NCBI RefSeq assembly: GCF_021129235.1
Contig: NZ_JAJOMA010000002.1
Coordinates: forward strand, 1 to 64,000
Source: Kineosporia mesophila
GTDB lineage: Bacteria; Actinomycetota; Actinomycetes; Actinomycetales; Kineosporiaceae
DNA length: 64,000 nt
Reading direction: 5' to 3'
The position numbers and the translations under genes were made by a program. The first letter of the stretch is position 1. Each line of letters opens with the position of its first letter. Positions 1-8,772 of the stretch are shown piece by piece. Below the pieces are notes generated by a model that did not search any database, was not told where the DNA came from, and worked only from the letters and a program-made list of their open reading frames with translations.

Positions 1-429
1 GGGGGGGGGGGGGTTGGGGGTCCCCGGGCGCCCCCCCCCGGGCCCGCGGCGGGCCGGCGCCTGCCCTTCTTCGAGGGCCGCTCCGGCGCGGTCGTCGCCG
101 GTGGTCTCAGCGGGTCACTCAACGTGCTCGCGGGGGCGGCCGGGCCGCCGGTGGCGCTGTTCGCGGCGGCGCGGCGCTGGCCTCCCGCGCAGACCAGCGC
201 CACCCTCCAGGCCTACTCCCTGCCCCTCAACCTGCTGACCCTGATCGCCCTGGGTCTGCCCGACACCGCCGACCTGGGCGAGATGGCCTGGTCAGCGGTG
301 GGTCTCGGGGTGGGAACAGCGGTGTCCCTGCCGTTCGTGCACCGGGTCCCGCCGGCCGTGGTGCGATGGATCACCCTGCTCATCGCGGCGGTCGGCGGGA
401 CCCTGCTGCTGGTGACGGCCTTTACCTGA
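1..429 (+). CDS. TauE/SafE-family sulfite exporter, C-terminal fragment
   Basis: This is the 3' part of a reading frame that is open from the window edge and stops with TGA at 427-429. The readable protein has hydrophobic segments and a Gly-rich stretch (GGLSGSLNVLAGAAGPP) typical of the second half-repeat of TauE/SafE membrane exporters, followed by two more transmembrane helices. Family members export sulfite or other organosulfur anions. The N-terminal half lies outside the window. The first codons fall in a G-rich run that may be unreliable sequence, so nothing before about base 60 should be trusted. Confidence 0.6.
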   Translation, partial: GGGGVGGPRAPPPGPAAGRRLPFFEGRSGAVVAGGLSGSLNVLAGAAGPPVALFAAARRWPPAQTSATLQAYSLPLNLLTLIALGLPDTADLGEMAWSAVGLGVGTAVSLPFVHRVPPAVVRWITLLIAAVGGTLLLVTAFT

Positions 430-436
430 ACAAGGG

Positions 437-2734
437 CTACCGCAGGCTCTCCGCCGCTGCCACCAGGTTGGCCAGCGACGACTTCACCTCGGTCTCGTCA
501 CGGGTCTTGAGGCCGCAGTCCGGGTTCACCCACAGCCGTCCGGCCGGCACGTGATCCAACGCCCAGCGCAGCATCTCAATGATCTCCTCACGGCCGGGCA
601 CCCGCGGTGAGTGAATGTCGTACACCCCCGGCCCGACGCCCGAGGGGTAGCCGGCACCGGACAGGTCCGCGGCGATCGACATGTGCGACCGGGCGGCCTC
701 CATGCTGATCACGTCGGTGTCGAGATCGATCACGGCCGCGAGGATCTCACCGAACTCGGCGTAGCACATGTGGGTGTGCACCTGGGTGTCGTCGCGCACC
801 CCGCTCGTGGTCAGCCGGAACGCCTCCGTGGCCCAGCTCAGGTAGTCGTCCCGCTCGGACACCCGCAGCGGCAGACCTTCCCGCAGGGCCGGCTCGTCCA
901 CCTGGATCACGGCGGTGCCGGCGGCCTCCAGATCGGCGACCTCGTCGCGCAGGGCCAGGGCCACCTGCCGGGCGGTCTGCGCCGGCGGCTGGTCGTCGCG
1001 CACGAACGACCAGCACAGCATCGTCACCGGCCCGGTCAGCATGCCCTTCACCGGCCGGTCGGTGAGCGACTGGGCGTACGAGGTCCATTCCACCGTCATC
1101 GGTTCCGGGCGCGAGACGTCACCCACGATCACGGGTGGACGCACGTAGCGGGTCCCGTACGACTGCACCCACCCGTGCCGGGTGGTCACGAAACCCTCCA
1201 GCTGCTCGGCGAAGTACTGCACCATGTCGTTGCGCTCGGGCTCGCCGTGCACCAGCACGTCCAGGCCCAGCGTCTCCTGGAGCCGGATCACGTGCTCCAC
1301 CTCGGCGCGCATCCGCTGCACGTAGTCCGGGCGGGACAGTTCGCCGCGGCGCCAGTTCGCCCGGGCCCGGCGCAGGGCCCGGGTCTGCGGGAACGAGCCG
1401 ATCGTGGTGGTCGGCAGACCCGGGAGGTTCAGTCGTTCCGCCTGCCGGGCCGCCCGTTCCGGGTAGGAGTGGGCCCGGCGCGCGTCGGCCGCCGACACCT
1501 GCGCGGCGCGCTCGCGCACCCGCGGATCGCTGGTCACCGGCGAGGCCCGGCGGTTCTCGAGAACCTGCTGGTTGCGCGCCAGTTCGGCCGTGATCGTCTC
1601 CGGGCCGGCGGTGATGCCGCGGGCCAGCAGCACCACCTCGTCGAGCTTCTGGCGGGCGAAGGCGAACCAGCTGCGGACGTCGGGCGCCAGATCGGTCTCG
1701 AGGCTCACGTCGAGAGGGACGTGCAGGAGGGAGCAGGACGACGAGACCACGATCTCGTCGGCCAGGCCGTGCAGCGTGGCCAGGAGCCCGAGCTGCCGGC
1801 GCAGGTCGGCGGCCCAGACGTTGCGGCCGTCCACCACCCCGGCCACCAGGCGCTTGCCGGGCAGGCCGCCCACGGCGGCGAGTTCCCCGACGTTCGCGGC
1901 GCCCGGGCCGGTGAGGTCCAGCGCGACCCCCTCGACCGGGGCGTCCCGCAGCAGCGGCAACGCCTCCCGCACCACCCCGAAATAGGTGGCCAGCAGCAGC
2001 TTCGGCCGGTCCCCGAGGGTCCCGAGCCGGTCGACGGCCGTGGCGAAGGCGTCGAGCACCGTCGGCGGCTGGTCCTGCGCCAGCACCGGCTCGTCCAGCT
2101 GCACCCACGACACCCCCTCGGCCGCGAACTCGGTGAGGGCCTGCTCGTAGACGGGCAGTAGCTCCTCGAGCAACGTCATCGGGTCGAAGTCCGGGTCCAC
2201 GCCGGGTGCCGGTTTGGCCAGCCGCAGGAAGGTCACCGGCCCCACGAGCACCGGCCGGGCGGCCAGGCCCAGCGTGCGGGCCTGCTGGTACTCACGGCGC
2301 GGCTTGCTCAGGTCGAGCGTGAAGGTGCTGTCGGGGCGCAGCTCCGGCACCAGGTAGTGGTAATTCGTGTCGAACCACTTCGTCATCTCCAGCGGGGCCA
2401 CGTCGGCCGTGCCCCGGGCCATCGCGAAGTAGCGCTCCAGGTCGCCGGTCACCGCCCGGTGCCGCTCCGGTACCGCCCCGACCAGGCAGAGGGTGTCGAG
2501 CACCTGGTCGTAGAGCGAGAAGTCGCTGCAAGGGACGTCGGTCAGGCCGGCGGCCCTCAGGGTCTCGAAGACCTCCCGGCGCTGCGCCACCAGGGTGCGC
2601 TCGAGGTTGTAGGCGCTCAGCTCACCGCGCCAGTAGGCCTCGATCGCCTTCTTCATCGCGCGGTCACGGCCGATCCGGGGATACCCCAGGACGGTGGCGG
2701 GCAGGGGACTGCCGGAAAAACTCGTACTGGTCAC
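437..2734 (-). CDS. metE: Cobalamin-independent methionine synthase MetE
   Basis: MetE transfers the methyl group of 5-methyltetrahydropteroyltri-glutamate to homocysteine in the last step of methionine synthesis, without B12. The protein has the family N-terminus (VLGYPRIGRDRAMKKAIEAY), the zinc-site motif HTHMCYAEFGE and the C-terminal zinc cysteine in NPDCGLKTR. The chosen start is GTG at 2734, giving 765 residues, the usual family length. It has an AGGAGA ribosome site five to six bases upstream, and the longer open frame to 2884 runs into the leader RNA. The leader carries a cobalamin riboswitch (about 2880-3080), so the gene should be repressed when B12 is present and the B12-dependent enzyme can work. 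Confidence 0.97.
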   Translation of the reverse strand: MTSTSFSGSPLPATVLGYPRIGRDRAMKKAIEAYWRGELSAYNLERTLVAQRREVFETLRAAGLTDVPCSDFSLYDQVLDTLCLVGAVPERHRAVTGDLERYFAMARGTADVAPLEMTKWFDTNYHYLVPELRPDSTFTLDLSKPRREYQQARTLGLAARPVLVGPVTFLRLAKPAPGVDPDFDPMTLLEELLPVYEQALTEFAAEGVSWVQLDEPVLAQDQPPTVLDAFATAVDRLGTLGDRPKLLLATYFGVVREALPLLRDAPVEGVALDLTGPGAANVGELAAVGGLPGKRLVAGVVDGRNVWAADLRRQLGLLATLHGLADEIVVSSSCSLLHVPLDVSLETDLAPDVRSWFAFARQKLDEVVLLARGITAGPETITAELARNQQVLENRRASPVTSDPRVRERAAQVSAADARRAHSYPERAARQAERLNLPGLPTTTIGSFPQTRALRRARANWRRGELSRPDYVQRMRAEVEHVIRLQETLGLDVLVHGEPERNDMVQYFAEQLEGFVTTRHGWVQSYGTRYVRPPVIVGDVSRPEPMTVEWTSYAQSLTDRPVKGMLTGPVTMLCWSFVRDDQPPAQTARQVALALRDEVADLEAAGTAVIQVDEPALREGLPLRVSERDDYLSWATEAFRLTTSGVRDDTQVHTHMCYAEFGEILAAVIDLDTDVISMEAARSHMSIAADLSGAGYPSGVGPGVYDIHSPRVPGREEIIEMLRWALDHVPAGRLWVNPDCGLKTRDETEVKSSLANLVAAAESLR

Positions 2735-2879
2735 GTGCTCTCTCCTCGCGAGCTCGGTCACGACCGAGGGCTCGTCAGGCGGCACGGAACAGCACGGATC
2801 AGCACCCCGGACCGGGGTGAGGTCCGCCGAAGCCCGCCCACGAGGCCCACCGGTCACCCGCGGGCCGACGGCCCACGGC

Positions 2880-3080
2880 GTCACTGGCAGGTCTTCGGAC
2901 TCGCGGGCACACGCCTTCCGGCGTACCTACTGGCCGTCGCTTCCCGGACACTCTTGCACCCAGTGCTCATGACGGCGGTCGTTCCCGCTCACCGCTGCGG
3001 GGCAGTCCCGGAATCGCACCGGGTTCCCTCTTACGACGGCGTACCTGGCGGGCACGACGAACCAGCAACCAGGCGACTAT
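2880..3080 (-). promoter_or_regulatory. Cobalamin (B12) riboswitch upstream of metE
   Basis: Read on the minus strand, the region contains the conserved cobalamin-aptamer core: a GGTGCGATTCCGGGACTG block followed by CCCCGCAGCGGTGAGC, and further down the B12-box-like CGAAGACCTGCC (near 2881-2902). It lies in the leader of metE, about 150 bases from the start codon. A GC hairpin (CACCCCG..CGGGGTG, near 2807-2823) and a hairpin close to the ribosome site are candidate expression platforms. Riboswitch control of metE by B12 is an established arrangement; the exact aptamer boundaries here are estimated by eye. Confidence 0.93.
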
Positions 3081-3192
3081 AGGCGGGCCGCAGCGTTCGG
3101 TGCCCATCGTCGTCCCTCATTCTCGCCCTGCGGACGGGAAGCAGAATGTACCCGCATGGCAACAAGGGGTGTGTAAGCGGCCAAAACGACTT

Positions 3193-3795
3193 ATGGTCCG
3201 CTACATGGCTGGGTTTTCTGAGCGGTACGGGCCGGGGGTGCCCAAGGAACTGGATCGCTATCTGGTCCCGAGCGAGGAGATCGTCTTCCTCCTGCGCCGG
3301 CACTGGGTGGTTCTCGCCGAGCCGTTCCTGACGACGATGCTCGGTCTTCTGCTGCTGGCCGTGGTGGGTGGCCGGGTCGGGGAGCCGGTGTCGACCATCC
3401 TGACGGTGGGCTGGCTGCTGTTGCTCTCCCGTCTGATCCTGGTGGCCTGGGAGTGGTGGTACGAGCTGGTCGTGGCGACCGACAAACGGCTGATGCTCGT
3501 GCACGGCGTCGTCACCCGCAAGGTCGACATCATGCCGATGTCGAAGGTCACCGACATGCGGTACGACCGCACGGTGACGGGCCAGGTCTTCGGCTACGGC
3601 AAGTTCGTGATGGAGTCCGCCGGTCAGGACCAGGCGCTGAGCACCATCAACTACATCCCCGACTCCGACCTGCACTACCAGCAGATCTCGCAGCTCATCT
3701 TCGCCCCGGGCGAGCCCCGCCTGACCAAGGGCGCGCGCAGCTCGCGGGTGCCGGTGACGGAGCCCGAAGACGCCTGGTGGCGCCGTAAAGACTGA
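3193..3795 (+). CDS. PH-domain (bPH2, YdbS-like) membrane protein
   Basis: About 200 residues. The N-terminal segment is soluble, two adjacent transmembrane helices follow (around LTTMLGLLLLAVVGG and ILTVGWLLLLSRLILV), and the C-terminal bacterial PH domain has the usual start (YELVVATDKRLMLVHGVVTRKVDIMPMSKV, positions about 85-120). Proteins of this family are membrane proteins with no settled biochemical role. ATG codons at 3193 and 3205 are both possible. TATGGT at 3192-3197 resembles a -10 box, which would place transcription start near 3205 and give a leaderless mRNA from the second ATG. The gene converges on the chemotaxis receptor with four bases between stop codons. Confidence 0.8.
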   Translation: MVRYMAGFSERYGPGVPKELDRYLVPSEEIVFLLRRHWVVLAEPFLTTMLGLLLLAVVGGRVGEPVSTILTVGWLLLLSRLILVAWEWWYELVVATDKRLMLVHGVVTRKVDIMPMSKVTDMRYDRTVTGQVFGYGKFVMESAGQDQALSTINYIPDSDLHYQQISQLIFAPGEPRLTKGARSSRVPVTEPEDAWWRRKD

Positions 3796-3799
3796 GGTC

Positions 3800-5419
3800 T
3801 CACAGTCGGAACCCGGCCACGATCCCGTTGAGCTGGGCCGACATCCGGGCCAGGTCGGCCGTGGCGGCCTGGGTCTCGATCGCGCCCTGACTGGTCGCGG
3901 CCGCGGCCTCGGCCACCCCGCCGATGTTGCGCGACACCTCACCGGTGCCGTCGGCGGCCTCGGTGACGCTGCGGTTCATCTCGGCGGTGGTGGCGCTCTG
4001 CTCCTCGACCGCCGAGGCGATGGTGGTCTGGAACTCGCTGATCCGCGAGATCACCTCGGCCACCTCGCTGATGGCCCCGACCGATCCGCTGGTGTCGGCC
4101 TGGATGGTCTGTACGCGGTTCGAGATGTCCTCGGTGGCCCGGGCGGTCTCCTGGGCCAGCTGTTTCACCTCGTCCGCGACCACCGCGAAGCCCTTGCCCG
4201 CCTCCCCGGCCCGGGCCGCCTCGATGGTGGCGTTGAGGGCCAGCAGGTTGGTCTGCTCGGCGATCGAGGTGATCACCTTGACGATGTTGCCGATCTCCAC
4301 CGACGACTCGCCGAGCTGGTGCATGGTCTGGGACGTGGTCTCGGTCAGGCGCACGGCCTCGGCGGCGACCTGCGCGGCCTGGGCGGCGTTCTGCGAGATC
4401 TCCCGGATGGCGGCGCCCATCTCCTCGCCACCGGCGGCAACCGTGTCCACGCTGCGGGAGATCATGTCCGCGGCCTCCGACACCACCTGCGAGCGGTCCG
4501 ACGTGGACTGCGCGGACGCGGCGATCTGCGAGGCCGTGCCGGTGAGCTGCTCGGCCGCACCGGCCAGCGACGCCGCGGAGTCTCCGATCGTGCGCACGGT
4601 CTGGCGCAGGGTGCCGATGGCGGCGTCGAGGGCCCGGCCCATCTGACCGGGTTCGTCGTGGCTGGTCAGCCCGGTGGTGTGGGTCAGGTCGCCACCGGCC
4701 AGGGACTCGCACACGACGCGCACCCGGTGCAGCGAGCGCACGATCGTCCGGGCGACGAGCGTTCCTACGCCCAGGGCCACGATCAGGCCGATGAACAGCA
4801 CGGCGGCCGAGATGTTCCGGCTGGTGCGGAAGACGGTGACGGCGTGGGCGGCGTTCTTCCTCGCATCGGCCTGCTCGATGGTGTCCAGGTCGGACAGCTG
4901 CCCGGTGAGCGACGTGACGATGGGCTGAACCTTCTCGTCCCGGACCGTGGCCCACTGGTCCAGGTTGTTGGCGGTGCCCAGAGGCAGGAGCTGGTCACGG
5001 GCGATGGTGACGTACGACTGCCAGGTGCTGGCCAGCTTGTCGATCGCGGCCGGGCTGCCGGCCGGGAAACTGTCGCGGTACGACTGGAGCGCGGTGTCGA
5101 AGCTCGTCAGGTCCTGGGTGAAGGAGGCGCTGAACTTCTTGGCCGTGTCCGGGTTCCGCGACAGGGCCTGGTTGGTCGAGTCGAGGTTGGTCTGGATGAA
5201 CTGGGCCCGCACCGCCCCGACCGCCTTGATGCTCGCGACGTTGCTGGTCGCGATCAGGTTGGCGGCGTCGCTGGTCTGTTTCAGGCCGACGAATCCGGTC
5301 ACCCAGACGATGACGGCGATAAGTGCGGCGGCCAGGACCGCGGCGAGCACCTTGGCACTCACGCCCAGGTCGGCGAGACGAAACGCGCGACGGGACGTCG
5401 GAACACCCGCAAGGGCCAT
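3800..5419 (-). CDS. Methyl-accepting chemotaxis protein
   Basis: 539-residue transmembrane receptor. One helix (about 20-44) precedes a four-helix-bundle-like extracytoplasmic domain of about 150 residues, a second helix (about 200-222), a HAMP region (about 222-275) and a long coiled-coil signalling domain. The signalling domain carries the highly conserved hairpin tip [18 protein letters not shown] followed by [11 protein letters not shown], which binds CheA/CheW in characterised receptors. The ligand cannot be inferred. The gene stands alone, with no che genes in the window. Its presence implies that the organism has motile cells, such as flagellate spores. Confidence 0.93.
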   Translation of the reverse strand: MALAGVPTSRRAFRLADLGVSAKVLAAVLAAALIAVIVWVTGFVGLKQTSDAANLIATSNVASIKAVGAVRAQFIQTNLDSTNQALSRNPDTAKKFSASFTQDLTSFDTALQSYRDSFPAGSPAAIDKLASTWQSYVTIARDQLLPLGTANNLDQWATVRDEKVQPIVTSLTGQLSDLDTIEQADARKNAAHAVTVFRTSRNISAAVLFIGLIVALGVGTLVARTIVRSLHRVRVVCESLAGGDLTHTTGLTSHDEPGQMGRALDAAIGTLRQTVRTIGDSAASLAGAAEQLTGTASQIAASAQSTSDRSQVVSEAADMISRSVDTVAAGGEEMGAAIREISQNAAQAAQVAAEAVRLTETTSQTMHQLGESSVEIGNIVKVITSIAEQTNLLALNATIEAARAGEAGKGFAVVADEVKQLAQETARATEDISNRVQTIQADTSGSVGAISEVAEVISRISEFQTTIASAVEEQSATTAEMNRSVTEAADGTGEVSRNIGGVAEAAAATSQGAIETQAATADLARMSAQLNGIVAGFRL

Positions 5420-5546
5420 CAGGTTCCCCCAGACTGAACGGCTATACGGGATGTGGCATCGGCATCCGGCGTGACAGGTTGAAGGCGCCCGGGTCGCGAT
5501 CTAGGTTGACGAAGAAGATTCTTTGAACAGAAGAGTGAGGTCACGC

Positions 5547-6539
5547 GTGAAGTTCGGTTACAAGGCGTCGGCAGAGCAGTTCGCCCCCGGTCAGCTGGCG
5601 GACTTCGCCGTGCAGGCCGAGGACCAGGGCCTGGACTCGGTGTGGATCTCCGACCACTTCCAGCCGTGGCGGCACGTCGACGGGCACGCCCCCTCGGCCC
5701 TGGTGTGGCTGCCCTGGGTGGCGGCCCGGACACAGCGGGTGCAGCTGGGCACGAGCGTGCTCACGCCCACCCTGCGCTACAACCCGGCCGTGATCGCCCA
5801 GGCGTTCGCCACCCTGGGCTGTCTGGCCCCGGGCCGGGCGATCCTGGGCATCGGTACCGGTGAGGCCCTGAACGAGACGGCTGTGGGGGTGAACTTCCCG
5901 GAGACCCGCGAGCGCTTCGCCCGTCTGCGCGAGGCGGTGCGCCTGATCAAGCAGCTGTGGTCGGAAGAGCGGGTGACGTTCGAGGGCGAGTACTACCGCC
6001 TGCACGACGCCACCGTGTACGACCGGCCGGAGCAGCCGGTGCCGATCTACATCGCCGGTGGCGGGCCGGGCGTGACCAAGTACGCCGGGCGCGCGGGCGA
6101 CGGGTACATCTGCACCTCGGGCAAGGGCATGGGCCTCTACGAGGAGACCCTGCTACCGGCCCTGAAGGAGGGGCTGGAGGCGTCGCAGCGGCCCTTCGAG
6201 GCGATCGACAAGACCATCGAGATCAAGCTGAGCTTCGACGAGGACCCGGCCCAGGCCCTGGAGAACACCCGCTTCTGGGCACCGCTGTCGCTCTCGCCGG
6301 AGCAGAAGGCGTCGGTGCACGACCCGGTCGAGATGGCGCGCCTGGCCGACGAGCTGCCGATCGAGCAGGTGGCCAAGCGCTGGATCGTGGCCTCCGACCC
6401 GGACGAGGTGGTGGCCGCGGTGAAGAACTACACCGACGCCGGGTTCACCCACCTGGTGTTCCACGCCCCCGGCCACAACCAGGAGCGCTTCCTCACCCAG
6501 TTCACCCAGGACGTCGTGCCGCTGCTGCGCAAGATCTGA
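5547..6539 (+). CDS. fgd: F420-dependent glucose-6-phosphate dehydrogenase
   Basis: 330-residue luciferase-like (TIM barrel) enzyme that oxidises glucose-6-phosphate to 6-phosphogluconolactone and reduces coenzyme F420, supplying F420H2 to other reductases. The sequence matches recalled mycobacterial Fgd1 over its full length: [13 protein letters not shown] at the start, [63 protein letters not shown] and [12 protein letters not shown]. The GTG at 5547 has a GTGAGG ribosome site six to seven bases upstream and gives the family N-terminus; an in-frame TTG at 5523 is less likely. A strong hairpin terminator follows. Confidence 0.95.
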   Translation: MKFGYKASAEQFAPGQLADFAVQAEDQGLDSVWISDHFQPWRHVDGHAPSALVWLPWVAARTQRVQLGTSVLTPTLRYNPAVIAQAFATLGCLAPGRAILGIGTGEALNETAVGVNFPETRERFARLREAVRLIKQLWSEERVTFEGEYYRLHDATVYDRPEQPVPIYIAGGGPGVTKYAGRAGDGYICTSGKGMGLYEETLLPALKEGLEASQRPFEAIDKTIEIKLSFDEDPAQALENTRFWAPLSLSPEQKASVHDPVEMARLADELPIEQVAKRWIVASDPDEVVAAVKNYTDAGFTHLVFHAPGHNQERFLTQFTQDVVPLLRKI

Positions 6540-6554
6540 TCGTCGCGGTCCACC

Positions 6555-6589
6555 AGCGAACCGGCCGGGAAGGACCCGGCCGGTTCGCT
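6555..6589. terminator. Bidirectional hairpin terminator after fgd
   Basis: A perfect 15-bp inverted repeat (AGCGAACCGGCCGGG, five-base loop, then its complement) sits between the convergent fgd and roadblock genes. There is no strong T-tract, as is common in high-GC actinobacteria. Confidence 0.8.
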
Positions 6590-6605
6590 GCGTGGGGAAG
6601 GTGGC

Positions 6606-6974
6606 TCAGATCTCGATGGTGCGCTCCAGGTTGGCCAGCTTGTGCCGGGCCATCGCCAGGTTCGAGCGCTGCTTGTCCAGGGCCAGGTAGAGGAACAGGC
6701 CGGCACCGGACTTGTCGGTGATCAGGCGGATCAGGTGGTACTGGGTGTCCAGCGTGATCAGGATGTCCTCGATGTTCTCGCGCAGGCGCAGGGCGTCCAT
6801 GGTGCGCAGCTTGGCCCGCACGACCTCGGTGTTACCGGCCGCCGCCACTTCGAGGTTCAGGGTGTTGCCCCCGGCCTGACCGAGAGTCATGCCACTGGTG
6901 TGGTCCACGAGAGCGACGCCGATGGCCCCGTCGATCTGCATGGCATCTTTCAGGACGGTGTCGATGTTGGACAC
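6606..6974 (-). CDS. Roadblock/LC7-domain protein
   Basis: 122 residues spanning one roadblock/LC7-like fold: an N-terminal helix, VALVDHTSGMTLGQAGG, then LEVAAAGNTEVVRAKLRTM and a C-terminal LIRLITDKSGAGLFLYLALD strand pair. Such proteins usually act as small regulatory partners of GTPases; actinobacteria often encode them with a MglA-like GTPase and a histidine kinase, which are absent here. The start is GTG at 6974 with a GGAAGAGGAA ribosome site. The closest family members are annotated only as hypothetical or roadblock proteins, so partner and process are unknown. Confidence 0.65.
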   Translation of the reverse strand: MSNIDTVLKDAMQIDGAIGVALVDHTSGMTLGQAGGNTLNLEVAAAGNTEVVRAKLRTMDALRLRENIEDILITLDTQYHLIRLITDKSGAGLFLYLALDKQRSNLAMARHKLANLERTIEI

Positions 6975-7235
6975 GTATTCCTCTTCCTTCCGGCCGTGGC
7001 GGTCGGGGCTGGTGGAGCGCGGTTGCGGTTCCGTGGTGCGGAGACGCCGGCCGATCCAGAACGGGCCCGGCTGCCAGATGACTCTCTGGTGTCACCTTCG
7101 GCAGTTCGGCCAGGTAAACGATCGGCTGTTCGAGGGTAGCTGCGACTCCAGGTGTTCGTGAGGGAACTGGCTGTGAATTACGCAGGTCACAGGCCCGACT
7201 GATGACGCTTCCGGCGGCTTTGGGTGGAAATTCTT

Positions 7236-7251
7236 CGAACAAATGTTCGAT
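7236..7251. promoter_or_regulatory. SOS (LexA) box
   Basis: TCGAACAAATGTTCGA is a perfect match to the actinobacterial LexA operator TCGAAC-N4-GTTCGA. It lies 53 bases before the ATG of the unknown gene at 7304, with a possible -10 (TAGGAT) just downstream, so LexA would block the promoter. The rest of the 330-bp gap (6975-7303) shows no other feature apart from the ribosome site of the minus-strand roadblock gene. Confidence 0.88.
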
Positions 7252-7303
7252 TTTGCGATAGGATGGAGACTGTTCGAGGGGATCGGGAGACAGGGGCCTG
7301 GGG

Positions 7304-7960
7304 ATGTCCGAGATCAAGACGTCGCTTCCGTCAATCATTGCGTTCATCAGTACGCCGGGGGCCCAGCGCGGGCGTGTGCCCGTGCAGCTGCGGGCCATGT
7401 ACGAAGACCCGACGCGCCATCCGTGGCGCTACTACGACCCGATCGTCACGGCGATCGCCACCGGTCTGCGTCGCGACCGGCTGCGCTACGAGCTCGACGT
7501 CGCCGTCACCCGGGCGCAGGACCGCTCCGAGACCGACCGGCGCTGCCGGGGGCAGGCCACGCACTACGCCGAGATCCAGGAGGGCATGCTCGCGGTGCGC
7601 CGCCGGGTGGGCCCGGTGAACGTCTTCGCGGCCCCGACCGGCGCCTGGCGGCACGGCAACCTGCGCGTCACCGTGTCGCCGCACCTGCTGGTCGAGCGCC
7701 GTAACGGCCTGCTGGAGGCCTGGTTCCTGCACCTCAAGGCCAACCGCCTGACCCAGTCCACGGCCGACGGCGCCCTGGTCATCATGGGCGAGGCCCTGCG
7801 CGCGATCGGCTGCGACGCCACACCCCGCATCATCGACGTGCGCTCGGGCACCACCGGTTTCGCCCTGAGCCGCACGCGCGACGTGCGCATGCTGAACGCC
7901 TACGTGCGCTCGGAGGCCGAGGCATTCACGAGCTTGTGGGAGGCCCGGGCAGCAGCCTGA
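7304..7960 (+). CDS. Unknown protein under a LexA box
   Basis: 218-residue soluble protein, no signal peptide or transmembrane segment, not recognised as a member of a named family. It is rich in Arg and begins MSEIKTSLPSIIAFISTPGAQRGRVPVQL. The N-terminal half has a charged segment (YYDPIVTAIATGLRRDRLRYEL), and the C-terminal half alternates strands and helices (HLLVERRNGLLEAWFLHLKA, ALRAIGCDATPRIIDVRSG). ATG 7304 follows a GGGG-rich ribosome site. The perfect SOS box 53 bases upstream predicts DNA-damage induction, which is the only functional clue. It converges on the methyltransferase gene at 7997. Confidence 0.75.
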   Translation: MSEIKTSLPSIIAFISTPGAQRGRVPVQLRAMYEDPTRHPWRYYDPIVTAIATGLRRDRLRYELDVAVTRAQDRSETDRRCRGQATHYAEIQEGMLAVRRRVGPVNVFAAPTGAWRHGNLRVTVSPHLLVERRNGLLEAWFLHLKANRLTQSTADGALVIMGEALRAIGCDATPRIIDVRSGTTGFALSRTRDVRMLNAYVRSEAEAFTSLWEARAAA

Positions 7961-7996
7961 GGGGCTTAGGTCGGGTGCTGTGTGCCTGGCCCCCCG

Positions 7997-8746
7997 TCAG
8001 CCGATGGTCACCTGGGTATGGGCAACGCCTCGAACCAGGGAGAACATGATCTCCTTCCCTTCGGCCGTGAGGCGGTGGCGGAAAGGGCGGCGCTCGGAAA
8101 GCGATAGTTCCCGATCGGCTGCGGCCCGGGCGAAGAAAGCACCGAAGCCCTCGCTCGAGTCCTCGTCGAGCATGTCGCTTCGCACGGTGATGGCGAAGGG
8201 TGCCGGCCGGGATAGAAGATTCAGAGCACGTCCCAGGCCGATCGGGGTCAGGTGGCCGCCCCCCAGTGCACCGGCGGAGACGAGACAGTTCAGCTCGATG
8301 TCGGAGAAGGCCCGACGCGCGGCCTCGTCCCCGTCCTCCACGTCGGTCACGAGGTAGGCGCGGTAAACGCCTGCCCGATCTCTCTCCGTTGCCTCCTTGG
8401 CCTCGGGTGTGTAGTCGATGCCCACGATCGTGCTCACCCCTGCCTCCTGGAGGAGAGACCCGACAATTCCCGTGCCTGCGCCCAGGTCCAACGCGTTCAG
8501 GGCCGAGGCCAGGATTGCCGAATCCTTGGCTTGTTGCAGGAGGCCGTACGCCGCTGTGGCGGGGGAGCGGCAGTCCAGAAGTCCTTGGACGACGTACTCA
8601 TAGAGGCCGGGAGTTCGGTAGGTTCTGGAATAATCCTGGACCCTGATTTTTTCGGCCTTCTCCGGCTCGCCGAAGAGGAAGTATTCGGCCTGATTCTCGT
8701 CCAGGGACGGGGAGAGGCGCACGAGCTTCTCGAAGTCTTCCAGCAT
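7997..8746 (-). CDS. Class I SAM-dependent methyltransferase
   Basis: 249 residues. Motif I ALDLGAGTGIVG (about 87-98) and the following acidic strand end (VSTIVGIDYTPEA) are typical of Rossmann-fold methyltransferases; the next strands are also recognisable (DIELNCLVSAGALGGGHL). The N-terminal part contains a Tyr-rich helix (QDYSRTYRTPGLYEYVV). The substrate cannot be read. The start has a strong AGGAGG ribosome site. It lies 26 bases behind the two-TM protein gene on the same strand, so the two are probably one transcript. Base composition is lower in GC than neighbouring genes, which hints at transfer. Confidence 0.75.
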   Translation of the reverse strand: MLEDFEKLVRLSPSLDENQAEYFLFGEPEKAEKIRVQDYSRTYRTPGLYEYVVQGLLDCRSPATAAYGLLQQAKDSAILASALNALDLGAGTGIVGSLLQEAGVSTIVGIDYTPEAKEATERDRAGVYRAYLVTDVEDGDEAARRAFSDIELNCLVSAGALGGGHLTPIGLGRALNLLSRPAPFAITVRSDMLDEDSSEGFGAFFARAAADRELSLSERRPFRHRLTAEGKEIMFSLVRGVAHTQVTIG

Positions 8747-8772
8747 TGAAACCTCCTGCGCACCGGGATGAG

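Noticed and set aside
611-2161. A 516-codon open frame opposite metE
   Set aside because: Shadow of metE; His/Arg/Gly-rich with no domain.
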